Shown here: positions 1 to 10,138 of the stretch, one piece after another
Layout: every line of letters begins with the position of its first letter
Numbering within the stretch: the first letter of the stretch is position 1
Assembly (NCBI RefSeq): GCF_028453695.1
Contig: NC_135781.1
Span: forward strand, 23,745,640-23,809,639
Direction: 5' to 3'
Origin: Augochlora pura
Lineage: Eukaryota > Arthropoda > Insecta > Hymenoptera > Halictidae
Length of the DNA stretch: 64,000 bases
Position numbers and translations under genes: made by a program
Notes under the pieces: generated by a model
Told to the model about the DNA's origin: nothing
Databases searched by the model: none
What the model saw: only the letters and a program-made list of their open reading frames with translations

Positions 1-1690
1 ATTTTTAACAATATTCCTACGAAACACCGATCCGTCCGATAGCAAGACCCCGCTCGACTTAACGATTACTAATTAAATCAGGTATTTTATCGACGACTCA
101 TCTAATCGATTCAACAATTGAGTTTATTATCTGTATTTACTGAAACAATTGGTAGATGAGCAGTCTCGAAATTTGGTCCGCGTAAAGAGCTCGAGAAGTT
201 GTTGGACGGCGCGCGTATCAGCGCTATCTGGAGTGCCGGTTATCTTATTTCCTGTGCATAAGCGGAATCCACGACTTGGCTCTCGCGCGTTAGAAAAATC
301 GCGAAATGCGTTTGTTGGGAGTAGGTTATGCGCGACCTGTGGGCAGAGATAATCCGACGTGAACCTATGCGATATGCCCGGTCGCTCGCACAATCTGATT
401 CTCCATCACTGGCAACGGCGACTCGACGCGAATCGCCCGACTGCATTGAATGCGTTCTGTAGGGGGGCTGGGGCGCGGGAGGGGGAGGGGGGGGGCGATC
501 TGCAGGCCGTACGCGCCGCGCTTAAAATCCAGCGGTTCGATTGATAATTAATTATCGCGGCGTGTTGGGTCGACGATCGTTCTCGCTCGTCCATCACGTT
601 TCGCCAGTGCTTCATCCTCGTCCGCGCCAGATCAGCCGACACTCGCAGTGTTCTACCATTTTTCAGAGTTTTCCCAAAGCCCTTCCAATTTTCCGCAATC
701 TCATGTTCAACAACGTGTCCCGCTTCTTCGCGACGCGATTCATTCCAGTGTTGACTCGAAAAAGTGGTGTTTCCATTTTTATGCGTGCGGTTGTGGTTCG
801 ATTATTTGTAAAAGGTAAACTCGATGATATTAAATGTGTAGTGTTGGAATAATCAGTGAAAGACAGTTGTCTAGCTGCGATTTGTATAAAATGAATTTCG
901 GCAGTCCTTTAGAAAAATGTTACGTTCTACCTAGAAGAGTGGCTTTGTTATTATTAGCGGAGGACAAAACTATTTAGTTGATCCGTGGTCAAAGGTGCGA
1001 ACCGATCGCTCGAGCATGAAATCGATTTAGGAACGATCGAGAAAAGCCTGTAGGGTGGATCGAAAAGAGTTTCCAAGATCGCTTCGAACAGCTCCGAGTT
1101 CCGCCTGTCCGTGTTCACTCCCCCTTTCGCTTTTTCTCGGTTCCCTGTCGAATCGGCGAAGGAGAACGCGTCTACTATGCGCGAACAGCTACGCTTCGCC
1201 ATTTATCGAGATATATCGAAATAATCGTGCCGTTGACTCTCCGAAGAAAACAAACCTCGACTGGTTGCGATTTGCGATTGCGTAACGTTGACGCGTCATC
1301 CTCGGAATGGCCGGGCGAGTACGGTGAACGAGACAGTCTATAGGCGTGCACCGTAATTTATACCACAAGATCGTCATCCTCGGTTTACGATACAAAATAA
1401 TAAACTATCGGCGGCACGAGAAAAATGATAAAAATTCAGGAATAAAGAGCGTTCCAAGCTCAACGAACGTAACAATCGCGACAGAATGTATGTTATGCGC
1501 TCGGAACAAAAGAAAGAAAAAAAAGACACGAAGATAGCGGCCGCCCTTCGAAAGTGCCCATCCACTTTGCAAACCATCGCGAATCGGCTCGAGCAGGCCC
1601 CGATCGTAAACTCTCCATGTTTCGTTCCTGATTTCTCGGTCCTCGTTCCTCGGTGTCGCTTACCTTCGTAGTCTGATCGGTAGGGTAGCA
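1..1690. other. Upstream flank, no gene recognised
   Basis: This stretch precedes the CpG-rich leader of the FGF-like gene. Its open frames are short, overlap on both strands and resemble no family I know. It holds a G-rich tract at 462-495 and a TATAAAA at 885-891 that has no credible coding region behind it. A GTAAGC donor-like site on the minus strand lies near 1660, which could belong to a divergent transcript. Otherwise I see only unique, mixed-composition DNA. Confidence 0.5.
462..495 (+). repeat. G-rich tract with G-quadruplex potential
   Basis: The + strand carries four or more runs of three to nine guanines separated by one to three bases, which satisfies the usual G-quadruplex pattern. 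It lies about 1.2 kb upstream of the CpG-rich leader. Whether it folds or regulates anything is not shown by the sequence. Confidence 0.6.
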
Positions 1691-1900
1691 AGGGTGCACT
1701 CCCGTGGAGAGAGTACGGGGTGAGACGGCGGCGTGGAGGAAGCGAGACAGCGCTTGAAAAGGGGTAACAGCTAGAAAGAAGCGAAAGGGGAGTAGCGGGA
1801 GAATAAAGCCTCTGGAGGGGCAACCTCGTGTGCGAGGCGAGGCGAGGCGAGTGGAGGGGTGGCTGGAAAGAGGGGTGGGGGTAGGGTCTAGGCAAGCAAC

Positions 1901-1936
1901 GGCGGCAACGGCAACGGCAACGGCAACGGCGACGGC
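1901..1936 (+). repeat. GGCAAC hexanucleotide repeat
   Basis: About six imperfect copies of GGCAAC/GGCGAC lie just upstream of the CAG|GTAAGC donor-like site at 1974. The repeat creates long antisense open frames rich in Arg and Cys that should not be read as genes. Confidence 0.8.
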
Positions 1937-2837
1937 AGGCGGCGGCAGGCGCAGGCAGCAGGGCAGCGGCCAGGTAAGCGAGCAGAGAGCAGCGAGCAGA
2001 GAGCGAGCAATAGTGGGACCGCACTCGCACGCCTCCGAACTCCGAGAGCCGAGCGCCCGAAGTCTCGCAACCAGCGGTTGTATATCGAAGCACTGCGCGT
2101 GGTACGGTCGTGTTGTTATGCCGCTGCTGCAGTCGCCGCTCCGTTTCCGCCGTCGCGCTCGTGCAGTGACATCGACACCGACACCGTCGACAGCGACGCT
2201 ACGACTCTTTCGTCACTCGTAAATCCTCTCGAATCTCTTAAAGAAAGAGACCCTCGCACCCCTAGTGTGTTTCCCGTTTTTTTTCCGGTTGTTGGTGAAT
2301 CGAGGAAAGAAGTGCGTGCCGCAGGTTGCCCGAAGGGTGTCTCTCACCTCATCCAGAGAGACCGCTAGAGTTCGAGGGATCGAGAGAAAGGCTGATAGAG
2401 CGGGAGAGTGGTTTTTTTTTCGTTTGATTCAGCCCCTTGACACAGCAGTTTGGATGAGCGCCAACAATCCCCGGCGACGTCACCTCGTCACGACGCTTCT
2501 GGCTCGCGTCCAAGAGCGCACAGTGGTTACCTGCGCTGCCCCCATGCCCACGTCCTCGTCCTCGCGATCGTCATCGACCTCGTCCTCGTCGTCGCCGTCA
2601 TCGATCCCGTCGCGTGCGAGCGCAGAGCTCTTCCGGGGGTGAACCGGAAGCGCCCGATGCGAGCAATCGGACCGCTCCGTCGCGTGCTCCAGCGACCGAT
2701 TTCGCGATCGATCTCGCGGCCGATCCTACGACCGAACCTCCGCGGCCGATCCACCGGCACCGGCAGCGGCGGTGCCCGCGGCGCCCGCGGTCAAGTGCGC
2801 GAATCAATCCACGATCCACGAACGACCGCCCGTTACG

Positions 2838-2885
2838 TTTCAGTTTCCGTTTCAGTTTCGGTCTCGGTCTCGGTCTCGGTTTCAG
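2838..2885 (+). repeat. TTTCAG/TCTCGG hexanucleotide repeat
   Basis: Eight imperfect hexamers run through this part of the leader region. In one frame they encode a Val-Ser run, which explains a spurious 163-codon open frame here. Confidence 0.8.
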
Positions 2886-3053
2886 TGAATGACCGCTCGA
2901 CATTCGACACAGTGCTGGCGGCAAGGATATGTGACGTGTAAACGATACATCTTTGTCGATCGATCGATCGATCGGGGGAACATTGTTCTTCTCGTGTATA
3001 TCAGTGCGGAGAATTAGTGAGACCGCATCGTGAGAGGGAGAGGCATCGTACTG

Positions 3054-3056
<3 letters not shown>

Positions 3057-3088
<32 letters not shown>
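3057..3088 (+). repeat. (GA)16 tract in the 5' leader
   Basis: Sixteen uninterrupted GA dinucleotides lie 131 bases upstream of the start codon at 3219. Within an insect promoter or leader this is a candidate GAGA-factor target, and it would be a purine-rich segment of the mRNA leader if transcribed. Confidence 0.9.
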
Positions 3089-3091
<3 letters not shown>

Positions 3092-3142
3092 ACCGGTCAT
3101 CGTTAAGGCACACACGATTCGGAAGAAAGGAGTCCCGCCTGG

Positions 3143-3157
3143 ATGCAAGGATTTTGA
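3143..3157 (+). other. Upstream ORF 1 in the leader (4 codons)
   Basis: ATG CAA GGA TTT TGA lies 61 bases upstream of the main start codon. It sits in a GCCTGGATGC context identical to that of the main start codon, so scanning ribosomes should see both alike. It would be translated only if the leader is retained as proposed. Confidence 0.5.
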
Positions 3158-3186
3158 AAGTAGCTCCAGAAGGCCAGCCCGACGCA

Positions 3187-3204
3187 ATGCGTCGACGCTG
3201 CTGA
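3187..3204 (+). other. Upstream ORF 2 in the leader (5 codons)
   Basis: ATG CGT CGA CGC TGC TGA ends 14 bases before the main start codon. This leaves little room for reinitiation and suggests damped translation of the FGF-like protein. The effect is inferred; the reading frame and stop are seen directly. Confidence 0.5.
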
Positions 3205-3218
3205 CGCAACGCGCCTGG

Positions 3219-3238
3219 ATGCGTCTCACTTTAAGCAC
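3219..3238 (+). CDS. FGF8/17/18-like secreted ligand, coding exon 1 (start of signal peptide)
   Basis: This exon supplies the start codon and the first six residues, MRLTLS, plus the first two bases of a Thr codon. The GT donor at 3239 reads AC|GTGAGT, a strong insect 5' splice site, and leaves the reading frame in phase 2. Exon 2 at 51622 begins with a single G that completes ACG, giving MRLTLST-LPQ. The ATG at 3219 is the first in this frame after the upstream part of the leader, and no in-frame ATG precedes exon 2 within its own open frame, so a start in a separate upstream exon is required. This exon fits in base, phase and amino-acid character: it forms a basic n-region ahead of the hydrophobic core encoded by exon 2. 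The main uncertainty is the 48.4-kb distance to exon 2. Another phase-2 first exon could be used instead of, or as well as, this one. Confidence 0.75.
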
Positions 3239-3652
3239 GTGAGTGTTGTTTTTGATTTTCCGACCGACGCGACGCGACTCTAGGCGACGCGGCGCGACGG
3301 GACCGCGGAAAGAGGGGAGATCGTTCGTCGTTTTAGCTCCTCCTCTCTTTCGAGCGATCCGAGGGGTTGCGCTCCAAGGGTGGTTCGTTCGGAGAGAACG
3401 AGAAGATGATTCGAAGGGGTAGAAGGGCGATCTCGACTTCTCCGCCACGATACTCGGACACCTGAGCGATCGTTTGCTCGTGGCTCGTGGCTCGTCGCTC
3501 CGGGACTCGGGACTCGTGGCTGGCGGCTCGTGGCTCGTGCCTCACGCGTGCTTCTCCGATTCCGATTCGAATGGTTTCAGAGACGATCGGCCTACGCTGT
3601 GTGCTCCCGGCCGACGATAGTGGCGTCGTAGGTGTTGTTCATGTTCTTGTTC

Positions 3653-3655
<3 letters not shown>

Positions 3656-3687
<32 letters not shown>

Positions 3688-3692
3688 GGTGG
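3656..3692 (+). repeat. (TTG)n(GTG)n trinucleotide repeat
   Basis: About six TTG units pass into about six GTG units. The repeat is intronic and explains poly-Val/Gly and poly-Thr/Asn open frames on the two strands. Confidence 0.9.
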
Positions 3693-5573
3693 CAGTGGTA
3701 GTGGTCGCCAGTGCGCGCACTACGACCGCTGGTAAATGATCCTGACTCCTGACTCCCGACTCCGGACCGACCAAGGTTTTCGAACACGAATACTGGGATG
3801 ACGTCCGCTTCGGATTACGCGCTCCTTTTACGATCTTGTCCATCCACCGCATCCACATCGCCGAACGCGGAACCAAATGTAAGTGTCCTAGCATGCGCAA
3901 CTGTGGGGCGACCAAGCGCTTGGTGCCGCTGGAGATCTTCTTCCCTATCGTTGTTTCCGTGCGATCGCAATTAAGCGTTGCCGTGCTAACGCGCCTTTTC
4001 ACCGGCTGTTCTAAAAAAACCAAGGAAACCGACGCCGGACAGCTTCTTCTCATCAAGCTGTAGGACGTTCGAAACTATATGAGGAAAATGTGACCATTCT
4101 CAAGTTGAGATGATAGAACAAATTATTTGGCACGCGTGTGATAAGACATTACATTGAAAATTGTCGTGGCTATTGCCAAATGAGCGAATCATGTTCCAAG
4201 ATTTCTTAAAAAAATTCTGATCGAAATTGCTCGAACAGCTAGAGTGAAATGCGAACAGTGCAAATAGACGGAAATCGTCGATCCGTTTGAATGGAATACC
4301 CCCGTTAATGGTAGAGAGAGGAAAAACTCGCGTTCGCGACGTCCGAGTGAAAAGTGAGCCGAGTTGCGTTATGCTTGGCTAACGGTATACTATGCCCAAT
4401 ACCCAAGTTGGCAGGGGTGAAGCGTTAGGCAGATACGTTCAACAAAGTGCGCGAAAGAAACGTTTAATGCGATATTAATGTTTGTTGGCACACACGCGTG
4501 CGCTCGCGGGCCCGTGCGCCGGTGCGCCGGTGCGCTCGTGCGCCGAGGAAATCACGTTATGTAAAACAGGAATTCGCGGCGCTGTATTCGACGTTTTATG
4601 AGCGATTCGTGCTTCGTGCTTCTTGGAAGCGTTCTACGGACCGATTGAATGAAACTTGCTGATAGCATGATCGTCGTGCACGGTCTCGCAATACTTCGGC
4701 CGAGGCTGAATGCTGTTTTGACCCCGTTGAAAAATGATGGGACGCGCGCGCGCGAGCGAGGTAGATTTCACGGTGCCGCGAAACGACAATGCAAGTTCTC
4801 CAGTTTATTCTTCGAGTTTTCGCTTGGTACCGTTACGCTTTTCTCACGATATCATCGTTCTGTAGCTGGTTATCGTACCCGAACGATTTCGATTTCGATG
4901 ATTTTGCAAGTTGGTGTTCGGCATCCGGAATTTTTCTAGAAACACGCCACAATGAAATATTGGAATGCATCTTGGATCTTGACGCCTTCCGATATGTTAT
5001 TAATGATCTATAGCTCGCGCGAAGATCGGCCGATTAATCGTGACCTAGATACGGTTTGCGACACGATTGCGCTTAAATTCATGGATTTCGAAGTTGGATC
5101 GGTGCGTCAGGTGACAGAGTAAGCCGTCGATTGCCATAGGCGGCGCGACGCGGCGGGCGGTTTACGAGTGGATCCTATAAATAGATCGCTGGAGTACTCG
5201 ATTTCGCGAGCATCGTTGCGGAATTCGCGATTTCTCGAAAACGAAGCGTGACGGCCGGTCACTCGAGCATCTACGCTCGAAGATGGCCGAGCACGGATTC
5301 GTGTTTCACGTGTCCGACGGACACCGAGAGATCGTCCACAGATGCGAACGGTCGCCGCGTCGATAGGATTCCGTCACTTTGGTGGTTATCGAAAGCGATG
5401 GATTGTCAGTTGGAAAATCAGACGATACGTCGCCGATAACCTGACATATTTTAGATAAGTGAAACGCGCAATTAAAATGCTTTCTGGATGAGCCCCGTTC
5501 GATTAAGCAACGATCGTTCTCTCGATCTGCCCGTCTCGCTCCCACGCTCTCGTCCCTCTGTTCTACTTTCGTC

Positions 5574-5600
5574 GCCGCGCCGCGCCGCGCCGCGCCGCCT
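5574..5600 (+). repeat. GCGCC pentanucleotide tract
   Basis: Five tandem copies of a CGCCG-type pentamer sit in otherwise mixed DNA. It is one of many short CpG-rich pentamer tracts scattered over the window (see the findings). Confidence 0.85.
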
Positions 5601-8221
5601 CGTTTTATCGTCCCGTACTCTCTGGCTCTCTTCCTCTTCTCTCCTGTTCCCTTAAACTTAAACGCTGAAACGCTTAAACGACGTTCCGATCAATTGGTGC
5701 AGCGCCTCTATCTCCCCAATGACGAATCACCGCGATCGGAATAATTAAATTTCTTTCTCGTTGTCAGGCTTCCTGCGGATTTCCATTCCGGAGCATTATA
5801 CAAGAATTTCTGACGGTCTTTCGTCTCTTTGGGTATACGTAGCTCGATCAAGCTACAGTTACAACACCGTTTATTTATCGATGAAATCTTGCAATCTTAT
5901 CCGTTGAAGATCTTTGTTATAATGAAGCTACCCTTTGCTAGTGAATAATAAGTGGCACAAAAATGGCAGTTGCTCTTTTTTTCACCCAACATGAAATTAC
6001 CAATGTTGAACATGATTTTCTTGTAATGTACACACCAGAAGAACTAATATAAAATTGTTCTTATAATTTTCTGAATCTGTGGATTGTACTTCAATTATAT
6101 AGTAATCGATCGATGAACTTATCGGTGTCTTCAGAAATTCGTGCGAATCGTTCGACTCGCGAACCAAGTAGATTTCCTACCGTTGATCGCAACGGTAATG
6201 CAACGAGGTATGTACTTCCAGCGAAGGTTCCACGAATTTCGCTACATTTTCTAGCGACGTGCGCTCAAAGATTATTTTTATACATACCGAACACACGTAC
6301 AGATAACGCAATCAGTTTCCACCTCTCCCTCCGCTATCGCTGCGGACAATCGCATTCGCAACGAATTGTGTTCTTCGGTGTTCAGTTTTCGGTTTTTTCG
6401 ATATATTCGCGCGATCAAGCCGCAGAAAATCGGAAGCGATCGGCCCGGCCGGCACCCGGCCCATAGACGAGACGTCATTTTCATTTTCATGGAGTTCTTG
6501 AGAAATTTCCATCCGAGTGACGAGTATTCCGTGAAAATGACGCGACCAACCCGAGGAATCTCTGCCTACGCCACGAACGCGTCAATATTTCGAATATCGC
6601 AGACTCGTCGGCTCGTGTGCTAATATGAATAACAAGTGAACACAAGAAAGATTTTAGTGGGCTCGAATCCGGTTGTACCGATCGATAATGCACTTCGATC
6701 AACTATCGGCGCGCGTCATCGCTTTGAACCTTGCCTGTTGACGTTTTCGCAATTTTTCTGCCGAGTGCATCATCCACCTGCGCCTGCCGGTTCAAACAGG
6801 AAAATCTGTATCAGAATAATCGTACGATCGGCGAAGTATGCGTCTCTTCCGCGCAACTCGTGTCTAGCGTTTCTGCAAGTGGTCATTCGGATGTTCAGAT
6901 TTCGAACAGGCACAGCTTTCGCTGATATTTCCGAGCTCATTTCCGGAGTTTCTATATAATCTCGCTTTGCGACGACGAAGATTTCGTGAAAATTTTGCGG
7001 AGATTTCATCGTCATACGTTTCTACTGATTCTTCTTTTATAAAGATCTGAGCGTGAAAGTAAAAGTAGGCATCCGAAAGAAAACAGAAAAATTGTCTCGT
7101 TCTATCAGAGAAACGATTAACACTTTGCCAGTGGTGCCACGTTATTACTAACAACAAAAAACTTTCACTTTCTTTTTCATAATGTGTAAAGTACATTAAT
7201 CTAATTGAAGTCAAATGTAACTCAACAAGAGATGAAATCTCGATTTCTTGTCTTGTTTCTTGCAATTGTTAGCGAAAGGGGTGGCTCAGAGAACATTTTA
7301 CTTACGAAACGTGTCATCAGTGTTTGGAGTCGCCGAAGCAATCCTTGGACCGAAAATCGTAGAGAAAATTCTATGAAACATTTGAAAGTCTGAGTTAGAG
7401 ACGTGAGAGGCTGCTATTTTTCAATGTTTCTCGGACGACGCGATGCATATCCGATTGTTCTGTTTCGTTAGCGTTTGCGCCGAGTTTCAGTGTACATGGA
7501 ACGTAGACGTCGAACGGTAGGCAATATCGGTACAAGTACGAGGGCAATCCAATCAGGAAAGCAAGGTCGTAGTAACGATATTATCCGCCTCGTGTCCCGG
7601 ATTGATATCAAATACTGTGACGGCAAAGGCTTCGTAAAACAACTCCGAGCGATGCGAGCATGCAGCGCTTCAACTTTTTCCCTCGAATCCTCCGAATCAG
7701 CAGAATCCTAGCATACGTGCCACACATGGTATAATATTTCCATCTTCGTGAATTTTTTACCAATACCATGGACTGTCTCAGTGTACACCGCTCTAACATA
7801 CATCTCGTACGAAAATGTCGGCGAGTCGTTCGTCCACTGCTCGTGTCCAAAGGATATTTCGAAAGCTTTAACCTTCCGCGATTCGAGTTTTGTAAATGGC
7901 TAGACGCGACTTACGCGTCGCGGAACCGGTAAATATCGATCTCTAGGTGTAAATTAGCGACGGAATCATAATTTCAATCTACTCCGATATGCGAAGCAGA
8001 GGAGTCCAAAGTCGCGGTGCTTAGCCATCTTGATTATAGAAGACGAAACACCTTTGGCCGTATCGTGGCTGAAGAGTCGCGAGCCGCGACCCATTTGCGG
8101 AACCTGCGAACGCGTTAATTAAAGCGAAAAGAGCAAAAATGGGTGAGAGATCTAGCTCGCGGGACTCTCTAACTAGTTCTCACGGTTGAAAGCTCATCCG
8201 TTCCAAGAGAGATGGAGAAAA

Positions 8222-8229
<8 letters not shown>

Positions 8230-8263
<34 letters not shown>

Positions 8264-8273
8264 GGGGGGGGGG
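8230..8273 (+). repeat. (GA)n followed by a 13-base G run
   Basis: About fourteen GA units lead into a guanine homopolymer. The minus strand reads as CCCC(CT)n, which gives a spurious Leu-Ser open frame. Confidence 0.9.
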
Positions 8274-9962
8274 CGAAGCATAGAAAATACAAAGGCCTAT
8301 AAAAATAGCAGTTGCATGAGAATCGGAAGGAAGAGTCGAGCAGCACGAGTTTGCAGCAGAAATTGAAATCACTTCACACCTGGATGACTCGAACGAGCAG
8401 TTCGAAACGTGTCGCTCGGAACATCGAATACTTGGAATTCTGGGAACGCCGAAAAAAAAAAAAGAAGGAATCTGTTATCGTGCAATAGGCGCTTCTACTC
8501 GTTTAACGTCCTCCGGCCTGCCAGATAAGGTTAGAGAAGCTCTCGTACACCTGCTATAGCCAGGGAGAAGTACTAATGCCCGCGAACGAGAACCTTTACT
8601 CAGCACATTATCGAGTCAAGTAATTGACCAAATTACTGATAACAAATTGCCGGACGATTTCTGGGAAAATTACTCCTGTGCTGTCGCGTCCTCGCCTTCG
8701 TCTTCGTCCTCGTCCTCGTCTTTGCCTGACGGTGTCGGTAGTAACAGTGAGTGCTCTCTACTCCGGAATCGAAGGTTGAAACGACGATAAAGGTAATGGA
8801 TCTTCTATTAGACCACCAAATATGTCGGAGAGTCTCTCGCCACTCAGCGCTCTCAGCGTCCTCGGACTCTAATCGGAAATTAAGGGACACTACCTGCCGA
8901 TATTTACGGTTAAGTGACACCTAAGTGAATTAGAGGCTTATTAAAACGGGAGGATACAGATTTCGAAAGAATATTTATGGATCTAAGTGAACGCCCCGCG
9001 ATTTCTCCGCGACGTTGGGTCACCGCGCTCGGCTGACCGAAATGCTAATCCTTCTTCGCTTGTTTACGCTCTAACTGCCGCGATAACAATCTTAACAATT
9101 CGATATCAAAGCGTTCCATTCGAGCGAATTATAATTGTGATCCTAATCAAATTAAGAAGATTGTAATAGGCTAGCCTCCAAATGTACAAGGTCTTTAGTG
9201 CGACAATTTGTCGCATTGTACTCGTTTTTCTGTTACATGATTTTTTCGTCGTTATCTTTGTTTCTGGTCCGACATTTTTATTGTAAACATTGCTGCGCTT
9301 AAAATTCGTTGTTTGTTTTCGGAAAAGGAGAATTCTCAGTTTATTGTACTCATTGTAACATATATATTTTAGTGTTTTTCTGATAATAGAATATATAGTT
9401 CCTGAAAATTTCACTAAAATATGTTAATTACATATTTGTTAGAATGTTTTAATAAATATGCTCCGCGTCGTTAACGTGTTAATAATGCGTCGCCGTTAAC
9501 TAATAAATTACCGCTATTGTTATTAAAAGTGTAAGAACGGGGGTACGCGCTGTTATAATCGCCGGGAGGAGAAAAAAAAATTGTTTACTTTGCATCCTGA
9601 GTACGGGCTGCTCAAGGAGTCTATAAATAATGAATGGAACGTAGTGCGTGACACAAGGCGGAGTATAATTATGAACATTATGTAACAGTGCAAATAACGG
9701 AAGAAAAAGTAAATGTCACACAACGTTATACATGTCTATGGTGAAAATGCAAGAGCCGACGAACGGATTCCGGTCGTTAACTTGCAAATCGATTGACAAA
9801 TCGGTACGAAAGTAAACCGGTATGCAGACATAAATCCGCGAAAATTATAGAAGTAGAATGCGCGCGGTAATAATCCTGTCGCGTGCATTGTTTATTTGCA
9901 CGATACCGTTATATTATCTTCTATACTAGAAGGGAATACGAGGCGAATTCTGTTTCTAATAA

Positions 9963-10138
9963 ATTATACTATTAATATAGTATACTATTTCTATGGTATA
10001 CTATTAATATGGTATACTATTAATATAATATACTATTAATATGGTATACTATTAATATAATATACTAATAATATGGTATACTACTAATATAACGTACTAT
10101 TAATATAGTATATTATTAACATATTATACTATTAATAT
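9963..10138 (+). repeat. 16-bp AT-rich tandem array, 11 copies
   Basis: Eleven consecutive units of consensus RRTATACTATTAATAT run without gaps, with one to five differences per unit. The unit contains near-palindromic ATACTATTAATA/TAGTAT parts, so the array is largely self-complementary and could form cruciforms or hairpins. The variation falls mostly in the first two bases of each unit (GG, AA, AG, AT). It is an intronic minisatellite; no function is implied. Confidence 0.9.

Larger units (their letters stand above)
1700..3218 (+). promoter_or_regulatory. CpG-rich promoter and 5' leader region of the FGF8-like gene
   Basis: This 1.5-kb block is much richer in GC and CpG than the introns that follow, and it ends at the start codon at 3219. 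It contains low-complexity tracts: GGCAAC hexamers at 1901-1936, TCTCGG/TTTCAG hexamers at 2838-2885, CGAT repeats at 2957-2974 and (GA)16 at 3057-3088. A strong donor-like CAG|GTAAGC at 1974 and an acceptor-like pyrimidine run ending in AG at 3004 suggest the leader may itself be spliced (exon to 1973, intron 1974-3004, exon from 3005). The transcription start cannot be fixed from sequence. GA tracts of this kind are known binding sites for GAGA-type factors in insects, so a paused or developmentally regulated promoter is plausible but inferred. The many open frames here, on both strands, are by-products of the repeats. Confidence 0.5.
3239..9962 (+). other. Intron 1 of the FGF8-like gene, part 1
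   Basis: This is the 5' part of the first intron. To about 4060 it continues the CpG-rich composition of the leader, with GGCTCGT-type repeats around 3475-3545 and a TTG/GTG repeat at 3656-3692, then becomes more AT-rich. A good TATA motif, CTATAAATAG, lies at 5175-5184 without a recognisable gene after it. A GCGCC pentamer tract is at about 5574-5600 and a (GA)n plus poly-G tract at 8230-8273. I recognise no coding exon, RNA gene or transposon here. Confidence 0.6.

Noticed and set aside
885..891. TATAAAA as the promoter of the FGF-like gene
   Set aside because: It lies more than 2.3 kb upstream of the start codon in AT-rich DNA, outside the CpG-rich leader, with no matching exon evidence.
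1374..2093. The longest open frame in the window (239 codons, minus strand)
   Set aside because: It is antisense to the GGCAAC repeat and CpG-rich leader, is dominated by Arg/Cys/Pro/Ser/Leu runs and has no recognisable domain.
2450..2941. A 163-codon open frame on the + strand in the leader region
   Set aside because: It is made of low-complexity Arg-rich sequence and a Val-Ser run from the TCTCGG repeat, and ends before the proposed coding start.
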